Part shown: piece by piece, positions 32,901 to 43,726 of the stretch
Position numbering within the stretch: position 1 is the stretch's first letter
How the letters are laid out: every line of letters starts with the position of its first letter
Origin: Cyclaneusma minus
Lineage: Eukaryota; Ascomycota; Leotiomycetes; Marthamycetales; Marthamycetaceae
Assembly (NCBI GenBank): GCA_037179335.1
Contig: JAKZHN010000059.1
Span: forward strand, 1 to 64,000
Reading direction: 5' to 3'
Length of the DNA stretch: 64,000 nucleotides
Made by a program: the position numbers and the translations under genes
The notes under the pieces: model-generated
What the model saw: only the letters and a program-made list of their open reading frames with translations
Told to the model about the DNA's origin: nothing
Databases searched by the model: none

Positions 32901-35900
32901 ATGGAGGGTCTACAAAAGCAAAGAACCGCAGCTGCAAGCCACCCACCGCCCCACACCGTTGCTGCAGGTGAATCTTCACCCACCATGAGCGACAACGAGT
33001 CTGGGGATGACCTGGACATTGAGAAGACAGTCCAGAGAGCCCTTGCAAGCAGCTCCAAGCTCGTGACTGGTAGTAAGTCGCGCCCGCCAGATTCACTGTT
33101 CGAGCACCAGTCTAACTCGGATGACTAGAGCCCATCGCGTCCTCACGGAGCGCCACCGAATGCGATGAGCCCGCGACCTCTTCTCCTTCTGCGAAAAGGC
33201 GCAGGTTCAACGAGCCCGATCCGAATGCGACGAAGATTGTGTGGTCCTCCGATGAAGCTCCAGATGCGACTTACCTGGCATACAAGAACCGGGCAGCCAC
33301 GAAACGGAAGAAGACTGCCGCCGATAAGAAGAAACAAGTCAAGCGTACGAAAGATGCGATTGTTGGCCGCCGGAATCGAAAGCTTGGTGCGAATGGCGCT
33401 GCTCTTACTAAAGATACCGAGACAGAATGGAGGGGCAAGAACTCGGGGGATGAGAGCGACTATGAGGGAATGGAGAACACCTTACCCGAATACCTCCAGA
33501 CCAGACGGCAGAAGTTCGAGAAGAACAGAGAAGTCCTGAAGGAAGGAGGCTTGCGACTGCCGCCAGATTACGATGATGTCTACTTCTCTGACGACGAGAA
33601 ACTCGGCGGCCTGGAAGAGAGGCCAAACCTCGGAGACGCCGTGGAGCCGAGCCGAGAGTACAAGGACATCGAACTTCCACGCAGCCTAGGCCTGATCCTA
33701 GCTCCAATCGCGCAATATCTAAGGGACTATCAAGTAGATGGTGTTGCTTTCCTGCACGAGCTGTTTGTGTACCAGAAAGGGGGGATTTTAGGCGACGACA
33801 TGGGTCTAGGAAAGACTGTGCAGGTCGCTGCGTTTCTGACCGCGGCCTTCGGGAAGACAGGGGATTCACGGGATGGAAAGCGCAGGCGGAAGATGAGGAG
33901 GATGGGCGACGGGCGGTGGTACCCAAGAGCTTTGGTTATTTGTCCCGGGTCCTTGATCGAGAACTGGAAGGCAGAACTCGCGAGATGGGGATGGTGGGAG
34001 GTTGATGCCTACCATGGTCCTGGAAAAGAAGACGTCCTTCAGGCCGCCATTGCCGGCACGCTCGAAATCATGATAACTACCTACGCCACTTACAAGTTCT
34101 CCAAGAGCAAAGTCAATGTGGTGGATTGGGACGTTGTTATTGCGGACGAATGCCACCAGCTCAAAGAACGCGCATCAGAAACGACCAAGGCCATGAACGA
34201 AGTCAACGCTCTGTGTCGGATAGGTCTGACAGGAACAGCGATTCAGAATAAGTACGAAGAGTTGTGGACGCTACTCAACTGGACCAATCCTGGACGCTTT
34301 GGACCAATCCATACGTGGAAGGAGAGTATTTGCAAGCCCCTCACGGTTGGACAATCACATAACGCCACCTTGGCTCAACTCAGCAAAGCCAGAAAGACAG
34401 CCAAGAAGTTGGTGGAGAATCTCCTGCCACAGTTTTTTCTACGACGCATGAAATCACTCATTGCTCACCAGTTACCGAAGAAGAGCGACAAAGTGGTTTT
34501 CTGCCCGTTGACTGACACGCAACGTCGAGCCTACGAAGAGTTCCTGGCATCGGAGATGGTGTCTTTTGTCAGGGATTCGGGCGAAGAATGCGACTGTGAC
34601 CCAGAGGATCCCAATCAGGAACCCAAGACAAGAGGCCATTGTTGCTACAAGAATTACGGCACAACCAAATGGCAAGCCTTGGTTTTCCCGGTGATTACTA
34701 CTCTCCAGAAGCTTGCCAACCACCTCGCCCTCCTCATACCGCAATCCACGGATCCCCGGGACAAACAACAAAGGGATCTCGAAAATCTCCAGCGGATCGT
34801 TCCAGATAGGTGGGAGGAATTGTATGCCACCCGGGACTCGATTCTGAACCTCGCCGATCCATCGTATTGCGGCAAGTGGGCGATCCTGAAAAAGTTGCTT
34901 AGCTTCTGGCATGCGTCTGGTGACAAAGTCCTCGTGTTCTCTCATTCAGTCAAGCTCCTGAAAATGCTCAAGCATCTATTCAACCACACCTCCTACAACG
35001 TGTCCTACCTTGACGGGTCCATGACGTACGAAGAGCGACAGTCTACTGTCGACGACTTCAACTCTAATCCGCTGCAATTCGTATTTCTGCTGTCTACGAA
35101 AGCCGGCGGCGTGGGCCTGAACATCACAAGTGCAAACAAGGTCGTCATCTTCGATCCCAACTGGAATCCCAGTTGGGATTTGCAGGCACAGGACAGAGCT
35201 TACAGAATTGGACAAACGAGAGACGTCGAGGTGTTTCGTCTGGTCAGTGCAGGTACAGTGGAAGAAATCGTCTACGCGCGACAGATCTACAAGCAGCAGC
35301 AAGCGAACATCGGATACAGCGCGAGTCTAGAGAGACGATATTTCAAAGGCGTGCAAGGACGAGAGGATCAACGTGGAGAACTTTTCGGATTGCATAATCT
35401 CCTGAGCTTCCACGCAGACGATGTCGTTCTTCGAGATATCGTCAACAAAACCAACATCGCCGAGGCACGAGCCGACGTCAGTCTACTCAACGTCGACCTG
35501 GACCTGGACGATGATGATCCCTTGCGAGTTGATGGTGGCAACGAAGATGCTGCTATGAGCCAGCTTGCCGCATTGATCACGGCCCAAAACAGCAAGCGAG
35601 GGAAAGGCAAGGACAAGATGGATCCGGCTGAGATGCGCAGGCAGGCCAAAGCTAAGACAGATGCTGTGCAGGCCATTCTGGCGAGTGCAGGCGTTGCATA
35701 CACGCACGAGAACTCCGAAGTCGTCGGCTCTTCAAAGACAGAAGCTCGTCTGAGCAGACGCGCGCAAGAAGCTGGGGCCGAACTGGGTATTGGCGGTATG
35801 TGCGAGGAAATGTTGTTTCCCGACACGCAGCAACAAGAGATGCAAGCTGCTGTCCCGCGCTCACCAAATGCGGATGGAAACATACAGTATGTCTGGCAGC

Positions 35901-36325
35901 CGCCGAAGGACGTGCAACACCGACAGTTTTGCACAATGGCGAAGATGTTCGGCTTTGGGAGTGCGCAAGAGTTTGCATTGGTGGTGGAAGGGTGGACGCA
36001 GGAGGAGAGGAGGAATTGCCTGGATCTCTTCTACAAGAAGAGAAGGAGGATGCTGAGTGGGGAGGGGGCAAGGGATGATGCTGGATATGTGTATCCGAGA
36101 GGAGAAAGGGGCGCAGATGGGGAAAGGGGACCAGCAGCGAGGGAGGACTCGCTGGATCGGTTGCTTGGGGGTGGCGAGGATGCAGCTGAGAAGGTGCCTG
36201 AGAAAGTGCCGCAGAATGAGGCTGAGAAGGCGGGTGAGAGGGTGCCTCAGAAAGTCGTTGAAGTGGATGATGACTCGACGGTTACAGAGGCCGGTAGTAG
36301 CACGGAGGAGGACGACGAACTCTAG
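32901..36325 (+). CDS. SNF2-family DNA helicase/translocase, ERCC6L2-like
   Basis: A nuclear ATP-driven DNA translocase closest in layout to ERCC6L2 (Rad26-like 2), which in animals acts in DNA break repair. Exons 32901-33072 and 33129-36325 give 1122 aa. Residues 1-230 are charged and basic (SAKRRRFNE, then KRKKTAADKKKQVKR). The helicase core begins at LRDYQVDGVAFLHEL with Walker A GGILGDDMGLGKTVQVAAFL, the DEAH-type box as ADECHQLKERAS, GLTGTAIQNKYEELWTLLNW (motif III), FFLRRMKSLIAHQLPKKSDK and the Cys-containing insert ECDCDPEDPNQEP...GHCCYK seen in ERCC6L2. Motifs V and VI follow (LLSTKAGGVGLNITSAN and LQAQDRAYRIGQTRDVEVFR), then YARQIYKQQ and GREDQRGELFGLHNLLSFHA. A C-terminal HEBO-like helical part (FCTMAKMFGFGSAQEFALVV) precedes an acidic tail. 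Box II reads DECH in place of DEAH or DEGH. Confidence 0.9.
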
Positions 36326-36761
36326 GCGTTGTGGTCGTCCTCCATTTCTTTTCTCTTGGGTGGCATAGCTAGGAGCACGGAACTGGAAGATACCCCTATG
36401 GCGTTTTGCGGCTTCGTGGCATATTGCACCTCACTTGGAGGGGGCATCATGTTTAGATATGAAGCTAAACAGAGAATTGAATTCGAAAACCCTCATTTAC
36501 TACAAAGACAATGCCATCTATCCGCTGTTCATGTCGTGCAACATTGAAATGTTGAGATTCATCAATGGTCTTGCTATGACTCATGCCTGATTTGTGAGCC
36601 CCGTTCCGCCCCACAGCAAAATTTCCCCTTTGTTCCTTAGCATTCGAAAGGGAAAATGAAGTATCAGGAGAAGGAGGAGCAATTTGAACAGGGGCATTAG
36701 ATACAGAGTAAAAGGTACACAAAAATAGCGAAGATACCAGTATATTTTGTCAAAAATCCTC
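36326..36761. other. Intergenic
   Basis: About 440 bases between the helicase stop and the initiator tRNA terminator. No gene or repeat is recognised. Confidence 0.4.
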
Positions 36762-36766
36762 AAAAA
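36762..36766 (-). terminator. RNA polymerase III terminator of the tRNA-iMet gene
   Basis: A run of five T on the minus strand starts three bases after the discriminator base of the tRNA, in the standard place for Pol III termination. Confidence 0.7.
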
Positions 36767-36768
36767 GA

Positions 36769-36897
36769 TAGCAACGCCCCGTTTCGATCGGGGGCCCTCC
36801 GGGTTATGAGCCCGGCGCTGTTCAAACTGTCAGTACATTGCACAAAGGATATTAATGAGAGAGAGAAATCTTACCGCTTCCGCTGCGCCACGTTGCT
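36769..36897 (-). tRNA. Initiator tRNA-Met (CAT) interrupted in the D stem by a GT-AG intron
   Basis: Exon 1 is 36897-36875 (23 nt) and exon 2 is 36817-36769 (49 nt). Joined, they give a 72-nt cloverleaf with every eukaryotic initiator hallmark. The acceptor stem AGCAACG/CGTTGCT has seven pairs including A1:U72. The D arm is GCGC-AGCGGAA-GCGC. The anticodon arm is CCGGG-CTCATAA-CCCGG with three G:C pairs beside the loop. The T arm is CCCCG-ATCGAAA-CGGGG with A54 and A60. The discriminator is A, followed by TTTTT. The A box is intact in exon 1. The 57-nt insert (36874-36818) lies between positions 24 and 25 and must be removed to complete the D stem. It starts GTAAGA, has a TC-rich tract, ACTGAC twelve bases before the end, and ends AACAG, like a fungal spliceosomal intron. 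Known nuclear tRNA introns sit at 37/38. How, or whether, it is spliced is inferred. Confidence 0.85.
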
Positions 36898-38091
36898 TTT
36901 GGGCCTTGCGCCATGAGTTTGATGAGAGATTCGGTCTGCTCATGGCTTTATAACACAGGTGAGCGCCGTCAATGCGGCTCGTGGTGACAATTCTTCTGTA
37001 CTCACCTTGCTCTTCAGACAATCAGGGACCTCAATCCTCATTGTCCCTTATGATTGACAATATTCCAGGTATTCAAGAATACTGTTGATAATTGGAAAGT
37101 TTTTCTAATAATCGGGAGTATTACAAGTAATTGAGAATGCATACTCTCAAGTCTTGGGCCGGGCACACAAGAATTATCACCACATACGACATAGCGCGGT
37201 CAGTGACGATTAGCCCTGGCTGGTTTGTGCAACAAAAAAGACTCGTGGAATATAAAAAAGCGCTTTCCACTGGTTGGCGGATACATATACAACTTCTGGG
37301 TACAGTATGCATCTCTTTTAGCCAGTAAGCTGGCGATGTTTCAGCCGCAGGCATGGGCTACTTCTCGCGAACACGAATACGCGCGCGCGTCATGGATCGG
37401 GGAGCTGTCGCCTCAAAACCTACATGTACTGCTCAGGCTCCTGAATTGCCGGTCCGGGCTTGAGATGCGACATTTGGGCCTCTTTCGGCGATGATACATG
37501 TACCTTTTGGCAGATGGCAGATGAGGGCAAGCTTAGCCGGCTCGTTGAAACATGCGCTGGCAAGCTGTTGAAGCTCGATTGGGTTCGACTCGACCCCTTG
37601 GGACGTCAAAGTCACCAAAACTAAAAGGAAGTTTGGGCCAACCGGAGGGGTTCGAGACGGCTTGGCCTTCGGATGTGTACCAGCCCGAGCGAAAACTCGG
37701 CACACCTCATCCAGCTCTTGTTGCATCTCATGAGCACATAGCTAAACCGCGATCGGGCATCTGCGTCGCCGCGCTGTGACTGCTGTCACTGCAGTATGGT
37801 GGAGGCCCGACCCCGGGCGAAGGTATGCTCAATATCTTTCTCTTACTTGCTACTTTCCTTACTCTGATATCCTCGGTCCTCATACATCCTCTCTCGGATT
37901 CTGCATGGACTTGGTGCTGGGAGCAGAATCTTCCTTTGTGACTTGTCTCTCTTTGTGCACTTTGGCAATTCGATGACCTAGTATACACCGACGCGTTTTT
38001 CCTTTATTCCACGCGCACCATCGCGGATTTTTGGACACCTAGCACCGTGCAGCTTTTCTCCAGAGGATTCAATACGGCATTGTCTACCAAC
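36898..38091. other. Intergenic region between tRNA-iMet and the P450 gene
   Basis: About 1.2 kb. It contains the third degenerate 19-bp array (37050-37142). The remaining open frames have no recognisable domain. The last part is the P450 promoter side. Confidence 0.45.
37050..37142. repeat. Degenerate tandem array, ~19-bp period (locus 3)
   Basis: Units GACAATATTCCAGGTATTCA, GAATACTGTTGATAATTGG, AAAGTTTTTCTAATAATCGG, GAGTATTACAAGTAATTGA and GAATGCATACTC follow one another, matching the GAATATTCC-N-AATNATTG core of the arrays at 20.9 and 30.2 kb. About 70 bp upstream, GTGGTGACAATTCTTCTG resembles GCGGTGACGATTCTTGTG at locus 1. Confidence 0.55.
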
Positions 38092-40138
38092 ATGGTTTCT
38101 GTTTTAGTACTGGTGCTGCTGGCACTTCCAATATGGTGGGCATGGTCATGCTATGCCGGATTGATGAAGAACATTGCGCTGGCGAAAGCGACAGGGTTAC
38201 CATACGTTATCACACCGGTTTCCATCTATAACATGTTTTGGGTTGTAACGAACGCAATATTCTTGCCATTACTGAGAAAGCTTCCGGCGGCATGGACAGC
38301 GAGCTGGATCGAGTATGCAATCCAAATGCCCCAAAGCAATTCGACAATAGACTAATCAGTGGCCTAGTTACATGACGCTCGACTGGACCTGGGAGAAGCT
38401 ATTTGAACCTTTCGCAAAACACGGCGATACGTTCATCACCGTCTCCCCCGGAAAGCTCTACGTCTGGGTTTCAAGCCCAGACGCAATTCACCAAATAGCG
38501 CAGCGTCGCGAAGCCTTTCCCAAGCCCCTCGAAACCTACAGAATCCTAGACGTGTTCGGCCGAAACATCGTTACCACCGAGGGCAATGAATGGAAAGGGC
38601 ACCGTCGAGTTACAGCACCAACTTTCAACGAAAAGAACAATGTGCTGGTCTTTGCCGAGACGATTGCACAAGCACAGGGTATGATTAGGAAATGGATGGG
38701 CGGAAATACACACGCCTCGCAGACGATCAAGACGGCTACGGACGATACGGAACAGTTGGCGCTGCATATTATCAGTCGAGTGGGCTTTGGCGTACAGCTC
38801 TTCTGGGCGGACGTTGAGCCGGGGGAAACGGGGGAGACGGGATTCAGTGGCCATGTGCCACCGGAGGGGCACACGATGACTTATGCGCGTGCACTGGAGA
38901 CATTGCTGAAACGACTGTTGTGGATAGTTCTACTGCCAAAATGGCTTCTAAGTACGAAACACCATTCAGTCTAGCCCCTTGTACTTCCTGCATTGTATAC
39001 GGAATGCGGAAACTGACAACAAGCAGAATGGATACCACTCAAAGATGCCAAAGTCGCCTACGAAGGCTGGTTCAACTGGCGCCAATACATGGACGAGATG
39101 TTCGCGCAAAAAGTGCAAGAGGCGCGTTCTGGAATTCAAGCCGAAGGCATGGACATAATGGGATCTCTCGTGCGCAGCAAATACGGCAGCAAAGTCGAGA
39201 AAGGCAGCATTATGGAAGGCGGGCTCAGCGACAGCGAGATATTCGGCAACGCCTTTGTGATGCTCATCGCCGGCCATGAAACCACAGCCAACAGCATCCA
39301 CTTCTCGCTCATGGAACTCGCCATGTACCCGTCCTCGCAGCGGCGCCTGCAAGCCGAACTGGACACCATCTTTGGCTCTGCACCGCCGAGCGAGTGGAAC
39401 TACCAGAGCTGTATTAATCAACTGCTGGGCGGCATGGCTGGGGCTGTGCTGAATGAGGAATTGAGACTGGTTCCACCGGTTATCATTGTCCCAAAAACTG
39501 TCGCGAATGGAGATCAGACCTTGGTTATTGATGGAGAGAAACGTGTGTTGCCGGAGGGAGCGTATATCAACTTGAATGTCGTGGGTGCGCATCAGAATCC
39601 GAAATACTGGCCCAGTAGGGGAGCGAGTAAATGCACGGATGCTGCTACGGATTTGAACGATTTCGTTCCTGAAAGGTGGCTACAAAGTACCGACGCAGGT
39701 GCGGATAAGGGCGTAAAGCCGGTGAATGGAGACACGAGGATGCCGGAAGATATCGAGGATGAGGGGAAAGAGTTGGGCGGCTTTACGGGGAATGATACAC
39801 ATGCATCGCTGTATAGGCCTGCTCCTGGTGCATTTCTGCCATTTAGCGATGGCGTGAGGAGTTGTTTGGGACGCAGGCTGGCGCAGGTCGAGGTGGTGGC
39901 TACCCTCGCCACGGTATTCAAGGAGTATTCGTTGGAGCTGGCTGTTGATGAGTGGGCGAGTGATGAGGAGGTGGAGGCGATGGGGGACGAGGATAGGAGG
40001 AGGGTATATGGGAAAGCCCAGGAACGGGCGAGGGCGGTGATAAAAGGTGCGAAGACGGTTATTACGTTGAATATTCATCCGGAGCATATTCCTGTGAGGT
40101 TGGTGAGGAGGGGGGAGGAAAGGTTTGGTTGTGTTTGA
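38092..40138 (+). CDS. Cytochrome P450 monooxygenase
   Basis: A haem-thiolate monooxygenase expected in the ER membrane, using a P450 reductase; the substrate is unknown. Three exons (38092-38312, 38368-38951 and 39027-40138) give 638 aa, long for the family. The N terminus (MVSVLVLVLLALPIWWAWSC) is a membrane anchor. The helix-C region GNEWKGHRRVTAPTFNEKN has the usual W-x-x-x-R. Helix I carries the oxygen-binding AGHETTANS, and the ExxR motif lies in NEELRLVPPVI. The PERW segment follows, and the haem-binding loop is FLPFSDGVRSCLGRRLAQVE with its axial Cys. Two insertions account for the extra length: a polar, glycine- and aspartate-rich stretch between PERW and the haem loop, and an acidic segment near the C terminus (about DEWASDEEVEAMGDEDRRRV). 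It is not flanked by other biosynthetic genes, so nothing suggests a cluster. I cannot assign a CYP family. Confidence 0.93.
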
Positions 40139-40805
40139 GGGACGTGGATAGCACAAGAGCACTTACCTGTTGTTGTATATGGAGAGGACCTGTAAATAGC
40201 AGACGTGTCGTATATAAATGATAAAGAACTTGAAGTGATGACTTGGTTGTGCCGAAGATAGATCATCAAGTCCATGGAGTTCGGAACTGAGCATGTTGGA
40301 TTGTTGGTAGTCACGTCGAGGCATATGTCTTCACAATTCCATTCAAGTCCACTTTGTTGATGAGCATTGAGCAAAGCAGCCTTGATTGAAATAAGTATCT
40401 GCGCATTTGCGCCTATCTGAAAGCAACCGGTTGAAAGGAAGAGCAAACCCAGGGTATCATGGCGCTAAGCCGCAACGCCACCCTATTCCACCGAAAAATC
40501 AAATCCCGCGCAAACCCATGTCCGTTGTGACCCATATCTGAAGGAAACCTGCAAGCCCATTCTTGTCTCATGCAACGTGATGACATATTTGTCCCAGTTA
40601 CCAATGAAGATCCGCAAAAACACAAAGATAAGAAATAGCAAATATTGCGCAAGGCAGCTTGCAAATGGAAACTGCCACCTCACCGCAATGTAGAAAAACT
40701 CAGGATCCCCCACTGTCAATCCACCCATGTGCAATCATCCACGCTCGGTATATATATGCTTGTCGAAGTATGTACCATTCATGATCGTAGATGTAGTGAC
40801 GTGGC
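40139..40805. other. Convergent intergenic region
   Basis: 667 bases between the 3' ends of the P450 and dioxygenase genes. No gene or repeat that I can support. Confidence 0.4.
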
Positions 40806-43726
40806 CTAGTTGGGGACCACAGGGGCAAGGGTGATGACAGGGACATGAGGGACGACGGGAGCAGGCCAGTCGTGAAGGTCCTCGGGGCCGTTGTACTCCC
40901 AACCGATGTTGGGGATCGTGCCTTTGCGCATGGCCTCAGCACGCTCACGTATGGGAATACGCTCGGGAATGATGTAGCGAGAGGTAAGGGCGAAACGCAG
41001 GCCACCGAAAGGCGTCACAGCATGCTAAAGAGCAAAAGTCAGTCATGGATTCCTGGCGCAAAGAGTATGATGTGGAAGACAAAGGATCGTATGCAGAGCA
41101 AAGAAGACAGTGAGTGTTGCAAGCAAGATATCAAGGAAAGGGAAGGGCGCTGACCTCGTAATCCTTCTGGATATCCTCGCCATGCATGACGACCAGGTCT
41201 CCATGGTTCAAGACCATCTGGAGAACGTCCGGCTTGTAAGCCTTAGAACTTCCGGTCTTAACACCTCCAATAGGAGACCTCCGCTTGGGTCGGATGGTCA
41301 TATGGGCTGCACCCCCAAGACTAAGGGTAGCAACAGTCGGTCCAAGCTCCTTCTCGCCATCGTCGTGGTACTGTTCAAAGTCAGCATCGTCAATTCTCAC
41401 AACAACACAACACAACACCACACCACGCAGCACCACGCGGCACCACACAACAGCAGAAGTCAAACTTACCCCAATCTTGTGATCTTCAAAGTAGCCCAGC
41501 GACAGCAGCTCATTGAATGGTTGGAAGGAGCTCTCGAACACGACGGCAGACAACTTAGTGGCATGTTTTCCAGCCCATGTCAAACGCTTGAGCGCCTTGA
41601 TAATGACCGGGTCGGCATCATCGAACGCCTTCGAGTCGACAACCACGCCGTACTTGTATGGCGCGCCCTGCAAATAGTCAGTGAGTGATCTTTCCAGGAA
41701 CGATCTTGATCGCTTTCAGAGCTGACTTACCCAGTTTGTGGCCCAGTGATCGGTCAAAACCTCACCAGGGTAACCGCCTTGACGAGCAGGTTTCCGCTTG
41801 AGACCGAAGTCTCCCCTTTGCATGCTCACAAACATCTCGTCAGGTCCATTTGCCAGGCTGTTGATAGCGGCATTGGCCTTGAAATGTACAACGACACCCG
41901 CCGGCTTCTCTGGCGTGAGACCAGGGATCACGTACTTCTCGACGAGATATCCATCAGCCGATGGAAGACCCAGCATCTTTCGAACATGCTGGATTCCACC
42001 ATTAAAGAACTCCGGGTGATTCTTCGAGCGCAGCGTGCCCGGAATCTTCGTGGTGTCTTGAGTGAGGATTGTGTCTGCGGCAACTTCCTTCATCTCGAGA
42101 GCATAAACGAAGTCACAGGTCGAATTCTCGCACGCCCACTGTTTCCAAGCAATGCGGCGGCTGCAGCAGCCACACTTTGGGCAGACGATGCCCTTTGAGC
42201 ACTTGTCCTCATAGCCGGAGCCATCTTGTGCCGCAACGTCCTCCATCGTCAGCAGAGGAGGCGCCAGAGGACCGACGGCTGCGCCATTGTAGGCAGTGCG
42301 CTCTTTGAGGAACGCATCACTCAATGTCAGAGTTGCGACATCAACATCGGGCCCAAAGTCGAAAAACGACTTGCAGTCTCGGTTCAAGCACGCCCAACCT
42401 TGGTCGTAGACCATCTTGTGCATCTCGTTGCAATCGATGCACTCGTGTGTCAGGACTTGTACTGATCCGCCGTTCCCAGATGGGTGGTGCGCGTCTGAGC
42501 CGACCGGAGCCCACCAAGATTGTGCAGTCAAATTGACCTTCTCGAAGCGTACCAGGTACTGGACGTATCCAGTCGACTTATCACACCACATATCGGTCAC
42601 ATGGAACCAGTCAAGGATGTTGTAATAATGTGGCATCTTGGAAGGTGACTTTGCATATCCCTGGCCTTGGACGTTGTCAGACATGAAAGAGATCAAGACG
42701 CTGACGCACATGCAGGGACACCACTTACCGACGATCACAAGCACCTTCTGCTGGACCACGATCGAATGTTTGTATGCATCGGTAATCGCAGTGTGCTTCT
42801 GGTCCGCGTTCGACACCATCTTGCCAGTGGCTGAATTCTTGACGCGACCTCCACCCCTATCGAACGTCAGTTTCATGGCATAGCAGACACAACAGCAACA
42901 CTCACAGCCTAGTCACCAAGACTTCGTGGTCCAGGTAGTCAAGAGCAGACGCTTCCTCGTTCACCATCTGACCGTATACCATGCCCTGGCGCGTGTACGC
43001 ACCCGACTGGTACGCCCTGTATGCAGGCAAAGTTTCGCACAAACCTTGACGTCTGTCGGACCAAACTGAAGGCTGGCCAACAGGCTCTGGCTTGCCATCC
43101 TGGACTGAGATACGGGAGAGGGTGTTGGCAGACGAGGTCTTCTTGGCAGACCGGGTCTTCTTGGCAGGAGCAACTTCGACCGAGCCAGTGTTATTCGACC
43201 AGGGGAGAGTCGTCTGACGGAACACAATGCGACTTCCGGAGGGAACAGGACTGGCAGTGTCCTTGGCTTCACCATCCTTGACTTCACCATCCTTGACTTC
43301 ACCATCCTTGACTTCCCCGTCGTTGACTTCACTGTCATTGTTGTCATTTGCTGCAAGTCGGGCGCTACGGCGCTTGTGCTAAAGCAAACACGTCAGTACT
43401 CACACTCACAGCCATCATCAATGCTGGACACTGGCATGACATACCTTTAATTCAAATGCAGCAACCGCCGGAGAAGCAGGAGAGGCGGGGGGAGACGCAT
43501 CGTCACTAGGAATCGCCTTACCGGTAGCTTCATCGGGGGTAATGAAGTTTGCGGCGAGGTTGTAACGACGTCTCTTTGCCGAGGGAGCACCGTTCTCTGG
43601 CAGTGCCAACTCCTCATCAATTTCTGAAGGGGGTCCAGGAGGAGTGCTGGGGATGAGATCCATCATGTCGTGCTGTTGCACATGTCCACCACCAATCTGG
43701 TCATGGAGCGTTGGAAGAGAAGACAT
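40806..43726 (-). CDS. AlkB-like 2-oxoglutarate/Fe(II) dioxygenase with zinc-ribbon segments
   Basis: Seven exons join in frame: 43726-43445, 43378-42906, 42856-42729, 42660-41731, 41667-41470, 41370-41155 and 41024-40806. The protein is about 815 aa. The N-terminal third is disordered with basic patches (PSAKRRRYN, HKRRSARLAAN) and a VKDGE repeat. Two Cys-rich segments follow: HECIDCNEMHKMVYDQGWAC...RDC, and CPKCGCCSRRIAWKQWACEN...C, each like a zinc ribbon. The C-terminal domain is an AlkB-type double-stranded beta helix. YHDDGEKELGPTVATLSLGG gives the HxD iron ligands, and GDLVVMHGEDIQKDYEHAVT gives the distal His. LRFALTSRYI holds the Arg for 2-oxoglutarate. AlkB proteins repair or demethylate nucleic acids. 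The zinc modules and nuclear-type signals suggest a chromatin or RNA target here, but the substrate is unknown. The fifth intron (41371-41469) holds a CAACA/CACCA-rich low-complexity tract. Confidence 0.85.
41398..41455. repeat. ACCACA/ACAACA low-complexity tract inside an intron
   Basis: A 58-bp stretch of A and C words (CAACACAAC, CACCACACC, GCAGCACCAC) lies within intron 5 of the dioxygenase gene. It is simple-sequence DNA and looks free of function. Confidence 0.6.
43262..43314. repeat. In-frame 15-bp tandem repeat
   Basis: CTTCACCATCCTTGA is repeated about 3.5 times, coding EVKDG repeats on the minus strand in the disordered N-terminal region of the dioxygenase. The period is a multiple of three, so the frame is kept. 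Confidence 0.8.

Noticed and set aside
36830..37021. 63-aa minus-strand frame overlapping the iMet gene
   Set aside because: It begins at a non-ATG codon and simply runs through the tRNA and its insert; no homology is seen.
37131..37494. Open frames that might be a transposase relic
   Set aside because: A short stretch (YKKALSTGWRIHIQLLG) faintly recalls DDE transposases but has no catalytic motif or neighbouring support.
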